Positions 43,464-52,445 of a DNA stretch of 64,000 bases are shown in pieces. Under the pieces are notes generated by a model, which was given only the letters and a program-made list of their open reading frames with translations, searched no databases and was not told the origin of the DNA. Position 1 is the first letter of the stretch; the number at the start of each line of letters is the position of its first letter. A program made the translations under genes and the position numbers. The DNA lies in NCBI RefSeq assembly GCF_013388355.1, contig NZ_CP058246.1:3472001-3536000 (forward strand). Direction: 5' to 3'. The stretch comes from Flavobacterium sp. LPB0248 (GTDB taxonomy: Bacteria > Bacteroidota > Bacteroidia > Flavobacteriales > Flavobacteriaceae).

Positions 43464-43730
43464 ATGGCAAACGTTAAAAATTTAAAGAAAGACATCAATT
43501 TTGTATTAGGAGATATTATTGAGGCAGTTTACTTGTTTGAGATGTCTACAACAGGAAATCCAACTCCAGAAACGAATGCTTTAATCGATGAAGCTATCGC
43601 TGCATTTGATACTTTGATTACAAAAGTGAACGCTAAGAACGTTGAAAATAAAAAAGCACACTTCAAACAAATCAATGTTGAATTAGAACAAACTGCTAAT
43701 CAATTGATTGAAAAAATCAACGCGCTTTAA
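43464..43730 (+). CDS. Small helical protein of unknown function
   Basis: An 88-aa, largely helical protein: MANVKNLKKDINFVLGDIIEAVYLFEMST, then PETNALIDEAIAAFDTLITKVN and a C-terminal amphipathic helix. No signal peptide. I recognise a small conserved Flavobacteriaceae-like protein but no function. Start ATG 43464 follows a promoter box at 43429-43436. A longer frame with ATG 43434 would begin inside the promoter. Confidence 0.7.
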   Translation: MANVKNLKKDINFVLGDIIEAVYLFEMSTTGNPTPETNALIDEAIAAFDTLITKVNAKNVENKKAHFKQINVELEQTANQLIEKINAL

Positions 43731-43762
43731 GCAAAAAAAAGTGTAAAAAAGTGCAAAAATAT

Positions 43763-43793
43763 TTTGGGAAATTGAAAAACCGCTTTATATTTG
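43763..43793 (+). promoter_or_regulatory. Promoter of the first tRNA-Thr
   Basis: TTTG at 43763-43766 and TATATTTG at 43786-43793, separated by 19 bases, matching the Bacteroidota -33/-7 pattern. The tRNA begins 13 bases further on. Confidence 0.7.
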
Positions 43794-43806
43794 CACCCGT
43801 AATGAC

Positions 43807-43880
43807 GCCGATGTAGCTCAGCTGGCTAGAGCAGCTGATTTGTAATCAGCAGGTCGTGGGTTCGAGTCCCTCTATCGGCT
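43807..43880 (+). tRNA. tRNA-Thr (UGU), copy 1
   Basis: A complete 74-base cloverleaf. Acceptor GCCGATG pairs with the 3' strand TATCGGC (a G-T pair included), discriminator T follows. The D arm is GCTCAGCTGGCTAGAGC, the anticodon arm CTGATTTGTAATCAG with anticodon TGT (Thr), and the T arm GTGGGTTCGAGTCCC. CCA is not encoded. Identical to copy 2. Confidence 0.95.
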
Positions 43881-43890
43881 CAAAAAACGG

Positions 43891-43920
43891 AAACCATCAC
43901 AGAAATGTGATGGTTTTTTT
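43891..43920 (+). terminator. Terminator after the first tRNA-Thr
   Basis: Hairpin CCATCAC agaaat GTGATGG preceded by A-residues and followed by seven T. The second tRNA has the same structure with a compensated pair change. Confidence 0.9.
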
Positions 43921-43948
43921 AATTATAGAGAGAGGTGTGAATTTTTTT

Positions 43949-43979
43949 TTTGGAATATTAAAAAACATTTATATCTTTG
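43949..43979 (+). promoter_or_regulatory. Promoter of the second tRNA-Thr
   Basis: TTTG at 43949-43952 and TATCTTTG at 43972-43979 with the same 19-base spacing as the first copy. The tRNA starts 14 bases on. So each copy is its own transcription unit. Confidence 0.7.
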
Positions 43980-43993
43980 CACTCGCAAAATAG

Positions 43994-44067
43994 GCCGATG
44001 TAGCTCAGCTGGCTAGAGCAGCTGATTTGTAATCAGCAGGTCGTGGGTTCGAGTCCCTCTATCGGCT
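43994..44067 (+). tRNA. tRNA-Thr (UGU), copy 2
   Basis: 74 bases, identical to the copy at 43807-43880 (same anticodon TGT and arms). The flanks differ: promoter -7 sequence and terminator stem are not the same, so the duplication is not brand new or gene conversion keeps the tRNAs identical. Confidence 0.95.
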
Positions 44068-44070
44068 CAA

Positions 44071-44100
44071 AAACCACCACAGAAATGTGGTGGTTTTTTT
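44071..44100 (+). terminator. Terminator after the second tRNA-Thr
   Basis: Hairpin CCACCAC agaaat GTGGTGG and T-run. Compared with the first terminator a T-A pair has become C-G on both sides of the stem. The stretch 44101-44275 that follows holds no gene that I can see. Confidence 0.9.
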
Positions 44101-44275
44101 ATGCCTGAAATTGAAAGTCCCAAGAATAAAATTCTAAAATTATAGCGTTGTTTTGACCACGGGAGACACATTGCAAGAATAAATGGTATTGTCGTAATTT
44201 ATTTGCGTTTTAAAGACTGAAAACTGTTAATGGCAATTATTATGTGTCTTGCGGAAATTTAATCGATTTAAGCAT

Positions 44276-44312
44276 AAAAAAAAACGCCCTGATAATTCAG
44301 GGCGTCTTTTTT
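44276..44312 (-). terminator. Terminator of the DUF4369 lipoprotein gene
   Basis: Hairpin ACGCCCTGA / TCAGGGCGT with a 4-base loop and A/T flanks, directly after the stop of the minus-strand gene at 44316. Confidence 0.85.
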
Positions 44313-44315
44313 GTT

Positions 44316-45068
44316 TTATTCAGCTGGAGTCGGAGTTGTTGCGGCTGCCGGAGCTTTTTGTTCTTTTTTGATTTCAGTTACATACTTGGTAAGCTTTTTT
44401 CCATAAAGTGATTGGGCTACTTTTGGAGTCATCGATTTTTGAATCGTATCTAAGAATTTGATATTGATATCGTAAATCTCTGCTAAAGCAATGTAAGGCG
44501 CTACTTCGTGATCTTTATTGTTAATGGCGAAGTTTGTAGCGTACAAATATTTTCTTTTAATGTTTGAGTCTTGTTTTGCCTCAAGGCTGTCAAGAGCTTT
44601 TTGATCTTGTCTTTTTAAAGCTTTAAACTTTGCTTCAACCATAGATAAGTTCTCGTCTCTAAAACGAGTATTTATTTTTTGATATTCTTCGTATAAATCT
44701 TGGTTTTTAGATCCAGTAATTTTTGCGCTAGCGATGAAGTTGTCTAAATTGGTTTCAATATTAATATTTCCTGGTTCAGCAAAGAATAAAATATTATTGT
44801 CTAATGAATTTGTTACTCCTCTGTCTAAATATAAATATAACATTTCAGGAGATTCTAATTTAATATCTCTTTCAAAAGAAGAGTTTCCATCGATTTTTAT
44901 GCTGTCAATAGCAACAAGGGAAGTGTCAACAATTCTTTGGATATATAAAGTTCCGGTTTTTAAGCCTTTAATGTTTCCTGTGATGTGTAAATTATCAGCA
45001 GCAGTTTCTTTTTTGCTGCAAGATGCTAATACTGCAAGAGTAACAAAAGCAATTAATGTTTTTTTCAT
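44316..45068 (-). CDS. DUF4369 lipoprotein
   Basis: A 250-aa lipoprotein. The lipobox is VLASC17, followed by SKKETAADN. A DUF4369 domain covers the middle: LHITGNIKGLKTGTLYIQRIVDTSLVAIDSIKIDGNSSFE, often found N-terminal to thioredoxin-like domains, but here no thioredoxin domain follows. Residues 130-230 are helical, and the tail is Ala-Pro-Thr rich (AAATTPTPAE). Envelope role unknown. Anchored in the periplasmic leaflet as far as the +2 residues tell. Confidence 0.8.
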   Translation of the reverse strand: MKKTLIAFVTLAVLASCSKKETAADNLHITGNIKGLKTGTLYIQRIVDTSLVAIDSIKIDGNSSFERDIKLESPEMLYLYLDRGVTNSLDNNILFFAEPGNINIETNLDNFIASAKITGSKNQDLYEEYQKINTRFRDENLSMVEAKFKALKRQDQKALDSLEAKQDSNIKRKYLYATNFAINNKDHEVAPYIALAEIYDINIKFLDTIQKSMTPKVAQSLYGKKLTKYVTEIKKEQKAPAAATTPTPAE

Positions 45069-45140
45069 TGGTTTTTGAGATTTTGGTGCAAAATAAAGAA
45101 AATAGTTTAAATGTAAAGAGGCAGATGTTTTATTTTTATA

Positions 45141-45179
45141 AAAAAAATAAATCCCAATCTATTTCTAAATTGGGATTTT
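45141..45179 (-). terminator. Terminator of the 277-aa lipoprotein gene
   Basis: Hairpin AAATCCCAAT / ATTGGGATTT with flanking A/T runs, 22 bases past the stop of the minus-strand gene at 45201. Confidence 0.75.
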
Positions 45180-45200
45180 AAAGTCGTGCAATAAAAGGTC

Positions 45201-46034
45201 TTACATCGATAAATTGAATGAAGAGCCGTTTTCGTGTGTGTAAGTGTAAATTGCATCACAGTCATTATTGCCGTAATCTACTATGCCGTTTAAAATGCCT
45301 CCTTGTACTTTTAATTGTCCTTTAGAAATAAATAGGCAAGAATATTTTTTGATTAATGGTTCTTTTACGGTCAAAGTAAGTGTTTCGCCATTCGAAGCTG
45401 TTACTGTATGTGTGCCTTCTGTAATTTCATATACATTGTCAGATAAAACAAGAGGAGTATCTGCGCCTGCAGTTTGTTTAGTAGTATAAATTCCAGAGTT
45501 GGTATAAACTCCTCCTTGCAAATCGGTTAATTTACCATTTGTAACTTTTCTAGTCCATTGCGGTACAGTTTGAACAGTTGTAGTATTGGTATATTCAATA
45601 GTGCCTTCCAGTTTTATACCTTTTATAGAGTAGTCAATTCTCTCGATTGTCATTTTGCTTCCCGTTTCATTGATTGGTCCAGAAAGTGTTACTTTTAGTT
45701 TTCCTTTTCGCGTAAGGTTGTTTCCGTCTGTACATCCAGCAGTTCCAAAATCTGCTAAAAAGACTTTAGGATAATTTCCTCCGTTTGGTGTTGTAATGGT
45801 GATCGTTGCACAAACTCCAGGAGCTGTCTCTGTAGTTTTTCCAGTTGTTGAGGTGGCTGTTGAGATTGAAAGACCAGTGTTAAGATCCATTTCGTTTGAA
45901 GTATCAACAGCAACTGAGGCTCCAATGCTTGTTAAGTTTGTTGAAACTGTGTCGTCGTGATTGTCGCTTGAACAAGAAACGTATAAAAGTGCTGTAGCAC
46001 AAATAGCTGATAGTAAAATAGCTGTTTTTTTCAT
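45201..46034 (-). CDS. Beta-rich lipoprotein of unknown function
   Basis: A 277-aa lipoprotein with lipobox YVSC21 followed by SSDNHDDT. The acidic cluster near the anchor resembles the surface-export signal of Bacteroidota lipoproteins (weaker than in the toxin gene). The rest is rich in Thr, Gly and Asn with repeated strands (GVCATITITTPNGGNYPK, KGKLKVTLSGPIN, YEITEGTHTVTASNG). Family not recognised. A promoter box lies 37 bases upstream. Confidence 0.7.
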   Translation of the reverse strand: MKKTAILLSAICATALLYVSCSSDNHDDTVSTNLTSIGASVAVDTSNEMDLNTGLSISTATSTTGKTTETAPGVCATITITTPNGGNYPKVFLADFGTAGCTDGNNLTRKGKLKVTLSGPINETGSKMTIERIDYSIKGIKLEGTIEYTNTTTVQTVPQWTRKVTNGKLTDLQGGVYTNSGIYTTKQTAGADTPLVLSDNVYEITEGTHTVTASNGETLTLTVKEPLIKKYSCLFISKGQLKVQGGILNGIVDYGNNDCDAIYTYTHENGSSFNLSM

Positions 46035-46070
46035 AATGGGGGTTGTTTTGGATTAGATTAATAAGGCAAT

Positions 46071-46078
46071 CAAAAGTA
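46071..46078 (-). promoter_or_regulatory. -7 element for the 277-aa lipoprotein gene
   Basis: The minus strand reads TACTTTTG (TAnnTTTG), 37 bases before the ATG at 46034. Confidence 0.45.
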
Positions 46079-46100
46079 ATAAAAAAACGAATTATAATTA

Positions 46101-46133
46101 AAAAATCCTGCAATGGTTAGTTTACAGGATTTT
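46101..46133 (-). terminator. Terminator of the patatin-like gene
   Basis: AAAATCCTGCAA / TTTACAGGATTTT, a slightly imperfect hairpin with flanking A and T, about 50 bases past the stop. Its arm sequence is close to that of the htpG terminator at 47567-47603. Confidence 0.6.
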
Positions 46134-46182
46134 ATAACGGTTTTTTGGTGAAAAAATTATGGTTAGTGTTATTAGAAATAAA

Positions 46183-47448
46183 TTAAACAGATTTATAATA
46201 ATTGCTTTTGGCCTTTCTGATTTTTTTGTATTCTTCCCAATTAAATCGGTTTAAGAAATCGGCCGCATTTTGAGCGCCACGAATAAATAGATCAATTTTT
46301 GCATCATCGGTAAGATTAAAGTTTAGCCAATTATGGCTTCCGGTATCAATATATCCGATGAGGTTTTTAAAATCTGGATTTTTTTGAAGGAATTCAGAAT
46401 CGTAACCATAGCGTGAAGTGTCAAACATTGAACCTATTAAGCTGGAGAATTTTTCATTTTTATTGATTTCGTTTTTGTCGTAACCCAATTTGATTCCGAA
46501 AGTTGGAGAAGCGGGAACATTCATGTTTTCATGAAAAATATCTATCGGGAAATTTGAGATAATACCGCCATCCATAAACATAACTTCTGAGGGTACAGAT
46601 GTTCTAAGACAGGTTGCGTCATTCCATTTATTCCAAGCATCTATTCCGCTTGGAATATTTTTAATTTTAAAAGGGGTAAAAAATAAAGGAATCGACATAG
46701 AAGCGCGAACAAAATCGGCTGGATTTTGAACATCTGGGTTGGAGTAAAACAAATCGATCATTTTTGGAAAGATGATTTTGCTTTCGGTAGTAATATCGGC
46801 AGTAATTATAGCCATTTGGCTCCAATGATCTACCCGAGTATATTCTTCTTTGTCTCCGTTATTTAATCTGTTTATTCGGTATAGTTGATTTTTGTCTGAA
46901 ACGCCTTTTTCTCTCAAAGCTTTCAAATCGGCATAATTTTTTATCCCTTTTTGAGAAAGCAGATTTGTCATCCATTGGTGAAAATTATTTCCAGGATTCA
47001 GCCCTAAATCATCTTTAAAATTATCCACCACTTGACAGCCTTTCATTATTAATTTCAGATTTCCAGCATCACTTAAAAGTGCGTCAATAAATTCGCGTGC
47101 ATCATGATCGCCATCAACAAAATCGTATAGATTTTTATTGCATAAACAATCCAGAATCCATTCCGATTTTTCAATATCACAAGTTCCTGCGGCAGCCATC
47201 AGCATAGTATTGATGCTTCCTGCAGAAGTTCCTGCGAGACTTAAAAAACGAATTCCCATTTTTTCTAATACATATACATATCCAACAAGTGCAATTCCGA
47301 GCACGCCGCCACCTTCTTGTACAAGATCTACATATTGGCAATTGTTGTTGTCGACAATGTCAGAGAATTTTTTGCCTTTAATCTGTTCTTTTAAATCCTT
47401 TATAATTGCTAGAATTTCTCCATTTTCTGTAAACTTTCTTTTATCCAT
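46183..47448 (-). CDS. Patatin-like phospholipase
   Basis: A 421-aa soluble protein. The oxyanion hole is [13 protein letters not shown] (residues 45-57), the nucleophile is Ser75 in G73-TSAG-77, and the catalytic Asp293 sits in [12 protein letters not shown]. No signal peptide, so it should act in the cytoplasm or on the inner membrane face unless exported some other way. Patatins hydrolyse phospholipids or acyl esters. The physiological substrate is not predictable. A promoter box is 50 bases upstream. Confidence 0.9.
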   Translation of the reverse strand: MDKRKFTENGEILAIIKDLKEQIKGKKFSDIVDNNNCQYVDLVQEGGGVLGIALVGYVYVLEKMGIRFLSLAGTSAGSINTMLMAAAGTCDIEKSEWILDCLCNKNLYDFVDGDHDAREFIDALLSDAGNLKLIMKGCQVVDNFKDDLGLNPGNNFHQWMTNLLSQKGIKNYADLKALREKGVSDKNQLYRINRLNNGDKEEYTRVDHWSQMAIITADITTESKIIFPKMIDLFYSNPDVQNPADFVRASMSIPLFFTPFKIKNIPSGIDAWNKWNDATCLRTSVPSEVMFMDGGIISNFPIDIFHENMNVPASPTFGIKLGYDKNEINKNEKFSSLIGSMFDTSRYGYDSEFLQKNPDFKNLIGYIDTGSHNWLNFNLTDDAKIDLFIRGAQNAADFLNRFNWEEYKKIRKAKSNYYKSV

Positions 47449-47497
47449 GATTTCTAGAATTTTAGATTTGTTGTTTTGGTTTTAATTTGTTGATTTT

Positions 47498-47505
47498 CAA
47501 AATTA
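47498..47505 (-). promoter_or_regulatory. -7 element for the patatin-like gene
   Basis: The minus strand reads TAATTTTG (TAnnTTTG), 50 bases before the ATG at 47448. Confidence 0.45.
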
Positions 47506-47566
47506 TGCAATCATGTTTTGCGAGAAAAGGGGAGAATAGCCCTTTTTTTAAGGGTGATTTTAGGGC

Positions 47567-47603
47567 AAAAAAAAATCCTGCAAAACTTAATTTGCAGGAT
47601 TTT
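47567..47603 (-). terminator. Terminator of htpG
   Basis: Hairpin AAAATCCTGCAAA / TTTGCAGGATTTT (loop about 7 bases) with a T-run on the minus strand, 23 bases after the htpG stop. Confidence 0.85.
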
Positions 47604-47625
47604 GGAAATATTTATTTTCGAATGA

Positions 47626-49506
47626 TTACTTAATCATTTCAAAACTTCTTTTTACGAAAGCAGTAAGCGCTTCACCTTTTAATAGGTTTTGAGACAATTT
47701 AGCCAAATCTAATGCTTGTTTAACCAAATGCTCTTGGTGCGTTTTGTCTTCTGTATTTAATATACTTGAAGCCAAATCAGAATTGGTGTTTACAACCAGA
47801 TTGTACATTTCTGGCATATTGCCCATTCCGAACATTCCGCCGCCTGTCTGGCTCATTTCTTTCATTCTTCGCATAAATTCTGGTTGCGTTATAATGAAAG
47901 GAGCAGCCTGAGAATCCATAGCTTCTAGCTGAACGCTGTATGCTTTTGGAATATAAGCTTCTAATGAAGTTTTTAAAGCTGCTTTTTCGTCATCAGATAA
48001 TTTTGAAATCGTATTTTCTTCTTTTTTGATTAAGTTATCAATATGGTCAGAATCTACACGAACAAAAGTTACATCTTTATTATCGTTTTCAATTTTTTGA
48101 ATCAAATGAGAAATGATTGGAGAATCTAAAAGCAATACTTCGTATCCTTTGTCTTTCGCAGCTTCAATATAAGAGTGCTGTGCATCTTTATTTCCAGCAT
48201 AAAGAACTACAAGTTTACCATCTTTATCAGTTTGGTTTTCTTTTAGTTTTTCTTTTAATTCTTCTAAAGTAAAATATTTATCGTCTACAGTTGGATACAA
48301 AACAAATGCACCTGCTTTTTCGTAGAACTTATCTTCAGAAAGCATTCCGTATTCTAAAACGATTTTAATATCATTCCATTTTGCTTCAAAATCAGCACGG
48401 TTTTCATTGAATAAAGCTTTCAATTTATCGGCTACTTTACGAGTAATGTAGTTCGAAATTTTCTTAACCGCACCGTCAGCCTGTAAACCAGAACGAGAAA
48501 CGTTTAATGGAATATCTGGAGAATCGATCACACCTTTTAACATCGTCAAGAATTCAGGTACAATTCCTTCTACGTTATCTGTAACGTAAACTTGGTTTTG
48601 GTACAGCTGAATTTTGTCTTTCTGGATCTGCATGTCGCTTCCTAATTTAGGAAAATACAAAATACCAGTTAAGTTAAACGGATAATCTACATTTAAATGA
48701 ATGTTAAACAACGGATCTTCAAACTGCATTGGATACAATTCTCTGTAGAAGTTTTTGTAATCTTCATCAGTTAATTCAGAAGGCTGTTTTGTCCAAGCAG
48801 GATTTGGGTTGTTGATGATGTTGTCAATTTCAACAGTTTCATTCACATAATCTTCTGGAGCATCTTCTGGTTTTGGAAGCGTTTCAGTTCTTGTTCCGAA
48901 TTTAATCGGAATAGGCATGAATTTATTGTATTTGTTTAATAAGCCACTGATTTTAGAATCGTCTAAGAATTCCAAAGAATCTTCTGCAATATGAAGAATG
49001 ATTTCTGTTCCGCGTGAAGTTTTGTCAGCTGGTTCTAATGTGAACTCAGGACTCCCGTCACATGTCCAGTGTGCAGCTGGCTCATCTTTGTATGATTTTG
49101 TAATGATTTCAACTTTTTCAGCTACCATAAAAGCAGAGTAGAAACCAAGACCAAAATGTCCGATAATTCCAGAATCTTTAGCAGAATCTTTGTATTTGTC
49201 TAAGAATTCTTCAGCGCCAGAAAAAGCTACTTGATTAATATATTTTTCAACTTCATCAGCAGTCATACCTAAACCTTGATCGATAATGTGGATTTTTTTT
49301 CCTTCTTTATCCACTTTAACTTCGATAATCGGATTTCCGTATTCAACTTTAGCTTCACCAATGCTGATTAGGTGTTTTAATTTTAAAGTAGCATCAGTAC
49401 CATTAGAAACAAGCTCACGCAAGAAAATTTCGTGGTCGCTGTATAAGAACTTTTTAATTAAGGGAAAAATGTTTTCTACTGAAACATTAATTTTACCTGT
49501 TGCCAT
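47626..49506 (-). CDS. htpG: Molecular chaperone HtpG (Hsp90)
   Basis: A 626-aa Hsp90 homologue. I start it at ATG 49506 (MATGKINVSVENIF). The longer frame to 49590 adds 28 residues unlike the family. The N-terminal ATPase carries FLRELVSNGTDATLKL (Asn and Glu of the ATP site), IIDQGLGMTADEVEKYI and GHFGLGFYSAFMVA. The middle and C-terminal domains follow (DIPLNVSRSGLQAD). It folds client proteins in the cytoplasm. Single gene with its own terminator. Confidence 0.96.
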   Translation of the reverse strand: MATGKINVSVENIFPLIKKFLYSDHEIFLRELVSNGTDATLKLKHLISIGEAKVEYGNPIIEVKVDKEGKKIHIIDQGLGMTADEVEKYINQVAFSGAEEFLDKYKDSAKDSGIIGHFGLGFYSAFMVAEKVEIITKSYKDEPAAHWTCDGSPEFTLEPADKTSRGTEIILHIAEDSLEFLDDSKISGLLNKYNKFMPIPIKFGTRTETLPKPEDAPEDYVNETVEIDNIINNPNPAWTKQPSELTDEDYKNFYRELYPMQFEDPLFNIHLNVDYPFNLTGILYFPKLGSDMQIQKDKIQLYQNQVYVTDNVEGIVPEFLTMLKGVIDSPDIPLNVSRSGLQADGAVKKISNYITRKVADKLKALFNENRADFEAKWNDIKIVLEYGMLSEDKFYEKAGAFVLYPTVDDKYFTLEELKEKLKENQTDKDGKLVVLYAGNKDAQHSYIEAAKDKGYEVLLLDSPIISHLIQKIENDNKDVTFVRVDSDHIDNLIKKEENTISKLSDDEKAALKTSLEAYIPKAYSVQLEAMDSQAAPFIITQPEFMRRMKEMSQTGGGMFGMGNMPEMYNLVVNTNSDLASSILNTEDKTHQEHLVKQALDLAKLSQNLLKGEALTAFVKRSFEMIK

Positions 49507-49648
49507 ATTTTTTAATTTTTGATTTAATTTGATGATTTTCATTTGTTCAAATAGAATACCAATTGTTTTTTGGGTGACAAAATGTCGCAAATGTTAATTT
49601 TGAAAGAAAATAAATGGATTGTAAAACAAAAAATATCTGAACGAATCG

Positions 49649-49656
49649 TATATTTG
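49649..49656 (+). promoter_or_regulatory. -7 element for the lipocalin-like and OmpA-family genes
   Basis: TATATTTG fits TAnnTTTG, 52 bases before the ATG at 49709. The two genes lie 19 bases apart and may share this promoter. Confidence 0.5.
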
Positions 49657-49708
49657 TGGTACAATAATTGTTAAAAAGACAAATATTAATCTAAAAAAAT
49701 TGTACAAA

Positions 49709-50215
49709 ATGAAGAAGAGTATTTTAATGTGCATGATTGCCGCTCTGTTTTTTGCGTGTAAATCATCTTCGTCCACTGCAGCTTCATCTTCTGAGGCTAC
49801 TACACTTTCAACTAAACTTGACAAGAAAACTCAGGTAGCTCTAAAAGGGAATTGGGTTCTAACTAATGTATCTTATCCAGGTTCAGATTATATCAAAGTT
49901 AATTCTTTTGATCTTGCCGATTCTAAATGTTTCATTGGAAGTACTTGGAGTTTTATTTCTAATAATAATAAAGGAAATATGGCTTTAACATCACCAAGTT
50001 GTACTGGATTTTCTTCTCCAATTGTATGGAGTATAAACAGCCAAGGTTTGTTTGTGCTTAAAATTCTTAATGCAGGTGAAAAAGCGAAGAAAGTAAGAGA
50101 TGGATATTTACTAAAAGTTGCTGGGGTGACCGAAAGTTCATTTCAGTTAGTAGATAATATAAATGTTGGAGGTCAGGTAAAAGATGTGACTTACCAATTT
50201 CAAAGAGCTAATTAA
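49709..50215 (+). CDS. Lipocalin-like lipoprotein
   Basis: A 168-aa lipoprotein starting at ATG 49709. An upstream TTG at 49700 is in frame. The lipobox is LFFAC17, followed by KSSSS. The mature part looks like a small lipocalin-like barrel: LKGNWVLTNVSYPGSDYIKV, CFIGSTWSFISNNNKGNMAL and a C-terminal strand TYQFQRAN. Family role unknown, probably periplasmic and bound to the outer membrane. The OmpA-family gene follows. Confidence 0.75.
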   Translation: MKKSILMCMIAALFFACKSSSSTAASSSEATTLSTKLDKKTQVALKGNWVLTNVSYPGSDYIKVNSFDLADSKCFIGSTWSFISNNNKGNMALTSPSCTGFSSPIVWSINSQGLFVLKILNAGEKAKKVRDGYLLKVAGVTESSFQLVDNINVGGQVKDVTYQFQRAN

Positions 50216-50234
50216 TATTTTAAAGGTATAAAAA

Positions 50235-50930
50235 ATGAGAAAGATAAAGGTTTTAGGTTTAAGTAGTTTATTGGTGTTAGCTAGCTTTTTTACAAGTTGC
50301 GATTCAGTAAAAAATGCAAATAACACACAAAAAGGAGCAGGAATTGGTGCTGTAGCAGGTGGTGTTATTGGTGGTATTTTAGGAAATAATATTGGTCGAG
50401 GCGGTAACGCTGCATTAGGAGCTGTAATTGGAGCTGCTGTTGGAGGTGGAACTGGAGCTTTGATTGGTAATAAAATGGATAAACAAGCTCGTGAAATCGA
50501 TCAGGCGCTTCCAGGTGCTGATGTTGAAAGAGTTGGTGAAGGTATTCACTTGACTTTGAACGAGAATGCGGTTCGTTTTGATACTAACAAATCGTCTTTG
50601 ACTACTCAGGCAAAAGCTAATTTAGATAAATTGATTCCTGTATTCACTGAGTACGGAGATACTAATATTGAAATTTTTGGTTATACTGACAATACAGGAA
50701 AACCAGAATATAATTTGACACTTTCAGGACAAAGAGCTGCATCTGTTCAAGCTTATTTAGTTGCTAAAGGATTAAAAGCAAGCCGTTTTAAAACTTCAGG
50801 TTTAGGTATTGCAGATCCAATTGCAACAAATGATACTCCAGAAGGAAGAGCGCAAAACCGTCGTGTTGAATTCTCAATTACAGCAAACGACAAAATGGTA
50901 AATGATGCTAAAGCGGAAGCTGGAAAATAA
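50235..50930 (+). CDS. OmpA-family lipoprotein with glycine-zipper segment
   Basis: A 231-aa lipoprotein. The lipobox is FFTSC22 followed by DSVKN. A glycine-zipper stretch at about 35-80 (GAGIGAVAGGVIGGILGNNIG) could insert in membrane. The C-terminal OmpA domain binds peptidoglycan: ANLDKLIPVFTEYGDTNIEIFGYTDNTG and GLGIADPIATNDTPEGRAQNRRVEF with the conserved Asp and Arg. It resembles YiaD/Pal-type anchors. It lies directly before a terminator that is repeated beyond the toxin cassette. Confidence 0.9.
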   Translation: MRKIKVLGLSSLLVLASFFTSCDSVKNANNTQKGAGIGAVAGGVIGGILGNNIGRGGNAALGAVIGAAVGGGTGALIGNKMDKQAREIDQALPGADVERVGEGIHLTLNENAVRFDTNKSSLTTQAKANLDKLIPVFTEYGDTNIEIFGYTDNTGKPEYNLTLSGQRAASVQAYLVAKGLKASRFKTSGLGIADPIATNDTPEGRAQNRRVEFSITANDKMVNDAKAEAGK

Positions 50931-50938
50931 TTTCAAAA

Positions 50939-50988
50939 CAAAATAAAATATTAAAAAAAGCTGTTTCATAATTGAAGCAGCTTTTTTT
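50939..50988 (+). terminator. Terminator of the OmpA-family gene, left copy of a direct repeat
   Basis: Starts ACAAAATAAAATATTAAAAA and forms the hairpin AGCTGTTTCA / TGAAGCAGCT with A- and T-runs. It recurs at 54351-54401 with one substitution in the right arm and a small indel. It lies at one end of the toxin cassette. Confidence 0.85.
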
Positions 50989-51010
50989 ATTAATTGTATT
51001 TAAATAGTCA

Positions 51011-51730
51011 TTAATTGTAAACGTAAATAGTATATGGTTTGCAATCATGCTCGTTTGCAAAAATGAAAAATGGTTTTACAATATTAATTCCTTCAAAAAT
51101 ATCAGCTTCAAGTTTGTCAAACGCTTCACTTAACAATATAAAAGTCTTCAAAGTATAAACTTCTAAAAGTGATTCGTAAAATGAGGTTTCATATATATCA
51201 TTGTCTAATTCCATTTCTTCCAAGATCGCTTGAAACTTAGTTAAGTTTTTCCAAATTAGTGAATAGTTAATTTTGCAACTTTCATCATGAATTCCATCAT
51301 TACAATCAAAATCAGAGATATTTGTGCTTTTATTTATTGAGAAATTCTTTTTGCTGCATAATTTAATATAGCCATAAGGAAAAAAATCATGTTCAATAAA
51401 CATAGACTGATAAGTAGTATTGTTTTTGTTTTCTTCTATTATTTTTTTAAATTGATTAAGAGATTTTGTAATGTCTTCTTGAAAGTTTGAAACAATCTGT
51501 TTTTCATCAATATTTAATTCTTTTACTTTTATAAAAGAGTTGTTGATTTTTTTACTGTTTTTTAGCTTATTTAAAAATCTTACCTCTTCATCTTCTAAGT
51601 AATTAGTAATTCCTATTGAAAGGTAGTATTCATTATTTTGTTTGATGTATTCATTTATAATATCAGCAAATGAATAACTATTCACAATCTGTAAATGATG
51701 ATTATAAAGTTGAACTATTGTGTCTTTCAT
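51011..51730 (-). CDS. Unknown protein, last gene of the toxin cassette
   Basis: A 239-aa soluble protein, Asn- and Lys-rich, with mixed helices (LDDNDIYETSFYESLLEVY-like segment near the C-terminus). No signal peptide and no family I recognise. It overlaps the Imm-like gene by 4 bases, so it belongs to the same operon. A second immunity protein or a helper is a reasonable guess but not shown. Confidence 0.6.
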   Translation of the reverse strand: MKDTIVQLYNHHLQIVNSYSFADIINEYIKQNNEYYLSIGITNYLEDEEVRFLNKLKNSKKINNSFIKVKELNIDEKQIVSNFQEDITKSLNQFKKIIEENKNNTTYQSMFIEHDFFPYGYIKLCSKKNFSINKSTNISDFDCNDGIHDESCKINYSLIWKNLTKFQAILEEMELDNDIYETSFYESLLEVYTLKTFILLSEAFDKLEADIFEGINIVKPFFIFANEHDCKPYTIYVYN

Positions 51731-52443
51731 TTTTCATAAATTTTTTCACGTTCACCTCCATGTAGCCATTCTCTTAATGATAACTCTATTGGTTGAAATT
51801 CAATGCCTGTGCAATTTGCTTCTTCTATTTCTTTTTTCAGTTTTTCGGAAGCAATATATTGTATGCCATCCTCTGTATTTTGTATAATAAAAAAATGTTC
51901 GGCGTTATTTTTTTTTATTTCAATTTTATCAATCAAAAGACCTTTAGGATATCCTTCTTTAGCAATTTCTTTTTGCTTTTCAATAAAATTATTTTCATTA
52001 TCAATATCTAACTTATTCGTTTTGTCAAATTTTGTAGTCACAAAAAATGCTGAGTTTTTAAAGTCAAGAAATTGATAGTTTATTCCATAGTAATTTAATA
52101 CCCAATAATCAGTGTACTCAATATTATTTTTAAAAACTGTGCATGGAAAAAATTGGATGCCTAAAGTTTTGTTCTTTTCTAATATAGATTTTAATTTACC
52201 ACTGATTAAAAGTTTGAATAAAAAACCAATTTCACCTTTAACATCTATATAATCAGTTGCTTTAGAAGTAGGATGCAAAGTAATGTTAGAAATGATCAAA
52301 TTAAGATTAGTTTTTCCAAAATTAAACTGATCAATAAAAAGAGGGGCTTCCTCAGTAGTATAATAGTGAATGATGTTTTTAATCTGAGGATAATGCCCTA
52401 ATATTCTTTTATTCAATGAATGCCTAATGAAATAATATTTCAT
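51727..52443 (-). CDS. Immunity-like protein (Imm11/Imm43-like)
   Basis: A 238-aa soluble protein without a signal peptide. It begins MKYYFIRHSLNKRILGHYPQ and ends with YIASEKLKKEIEEANCTGIEFQPIEL then SLREWLHGG, a C-terminal pattern (a helix, then CxGxEFxPI) that I associate with the DUF1629/Imm11 and Imm43 immunity families. It begins 2 bases after the toxin gene's stop, the usual place of an immunity gene. Assignment rests on recall of a motif, not on a search. Confidence 0.6.
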   Translation of the reverse strand: MKYYFIRHSLNKRILGHYPQIKNIIHYYTTEEAPLFIDQFNFGKTNLNLIISNITLHPTSKATDYIDVKGEIGFLFKLLISGKLKSILEKNKTLGIQFFPCTVFKNNIEYTDYWVLNYYGINYQFLDFKNSAFFVTTKFDKTNKLDIDNENNFIEKQKEIAKEGYPKGLLIDKIEIKKNNAEHFFIIQNTEDGIQYIASEKLKKEIEEANCTGIEFQPIELSLREWLHGGEREKIYEK

Positions 52444-52445
52444 AC

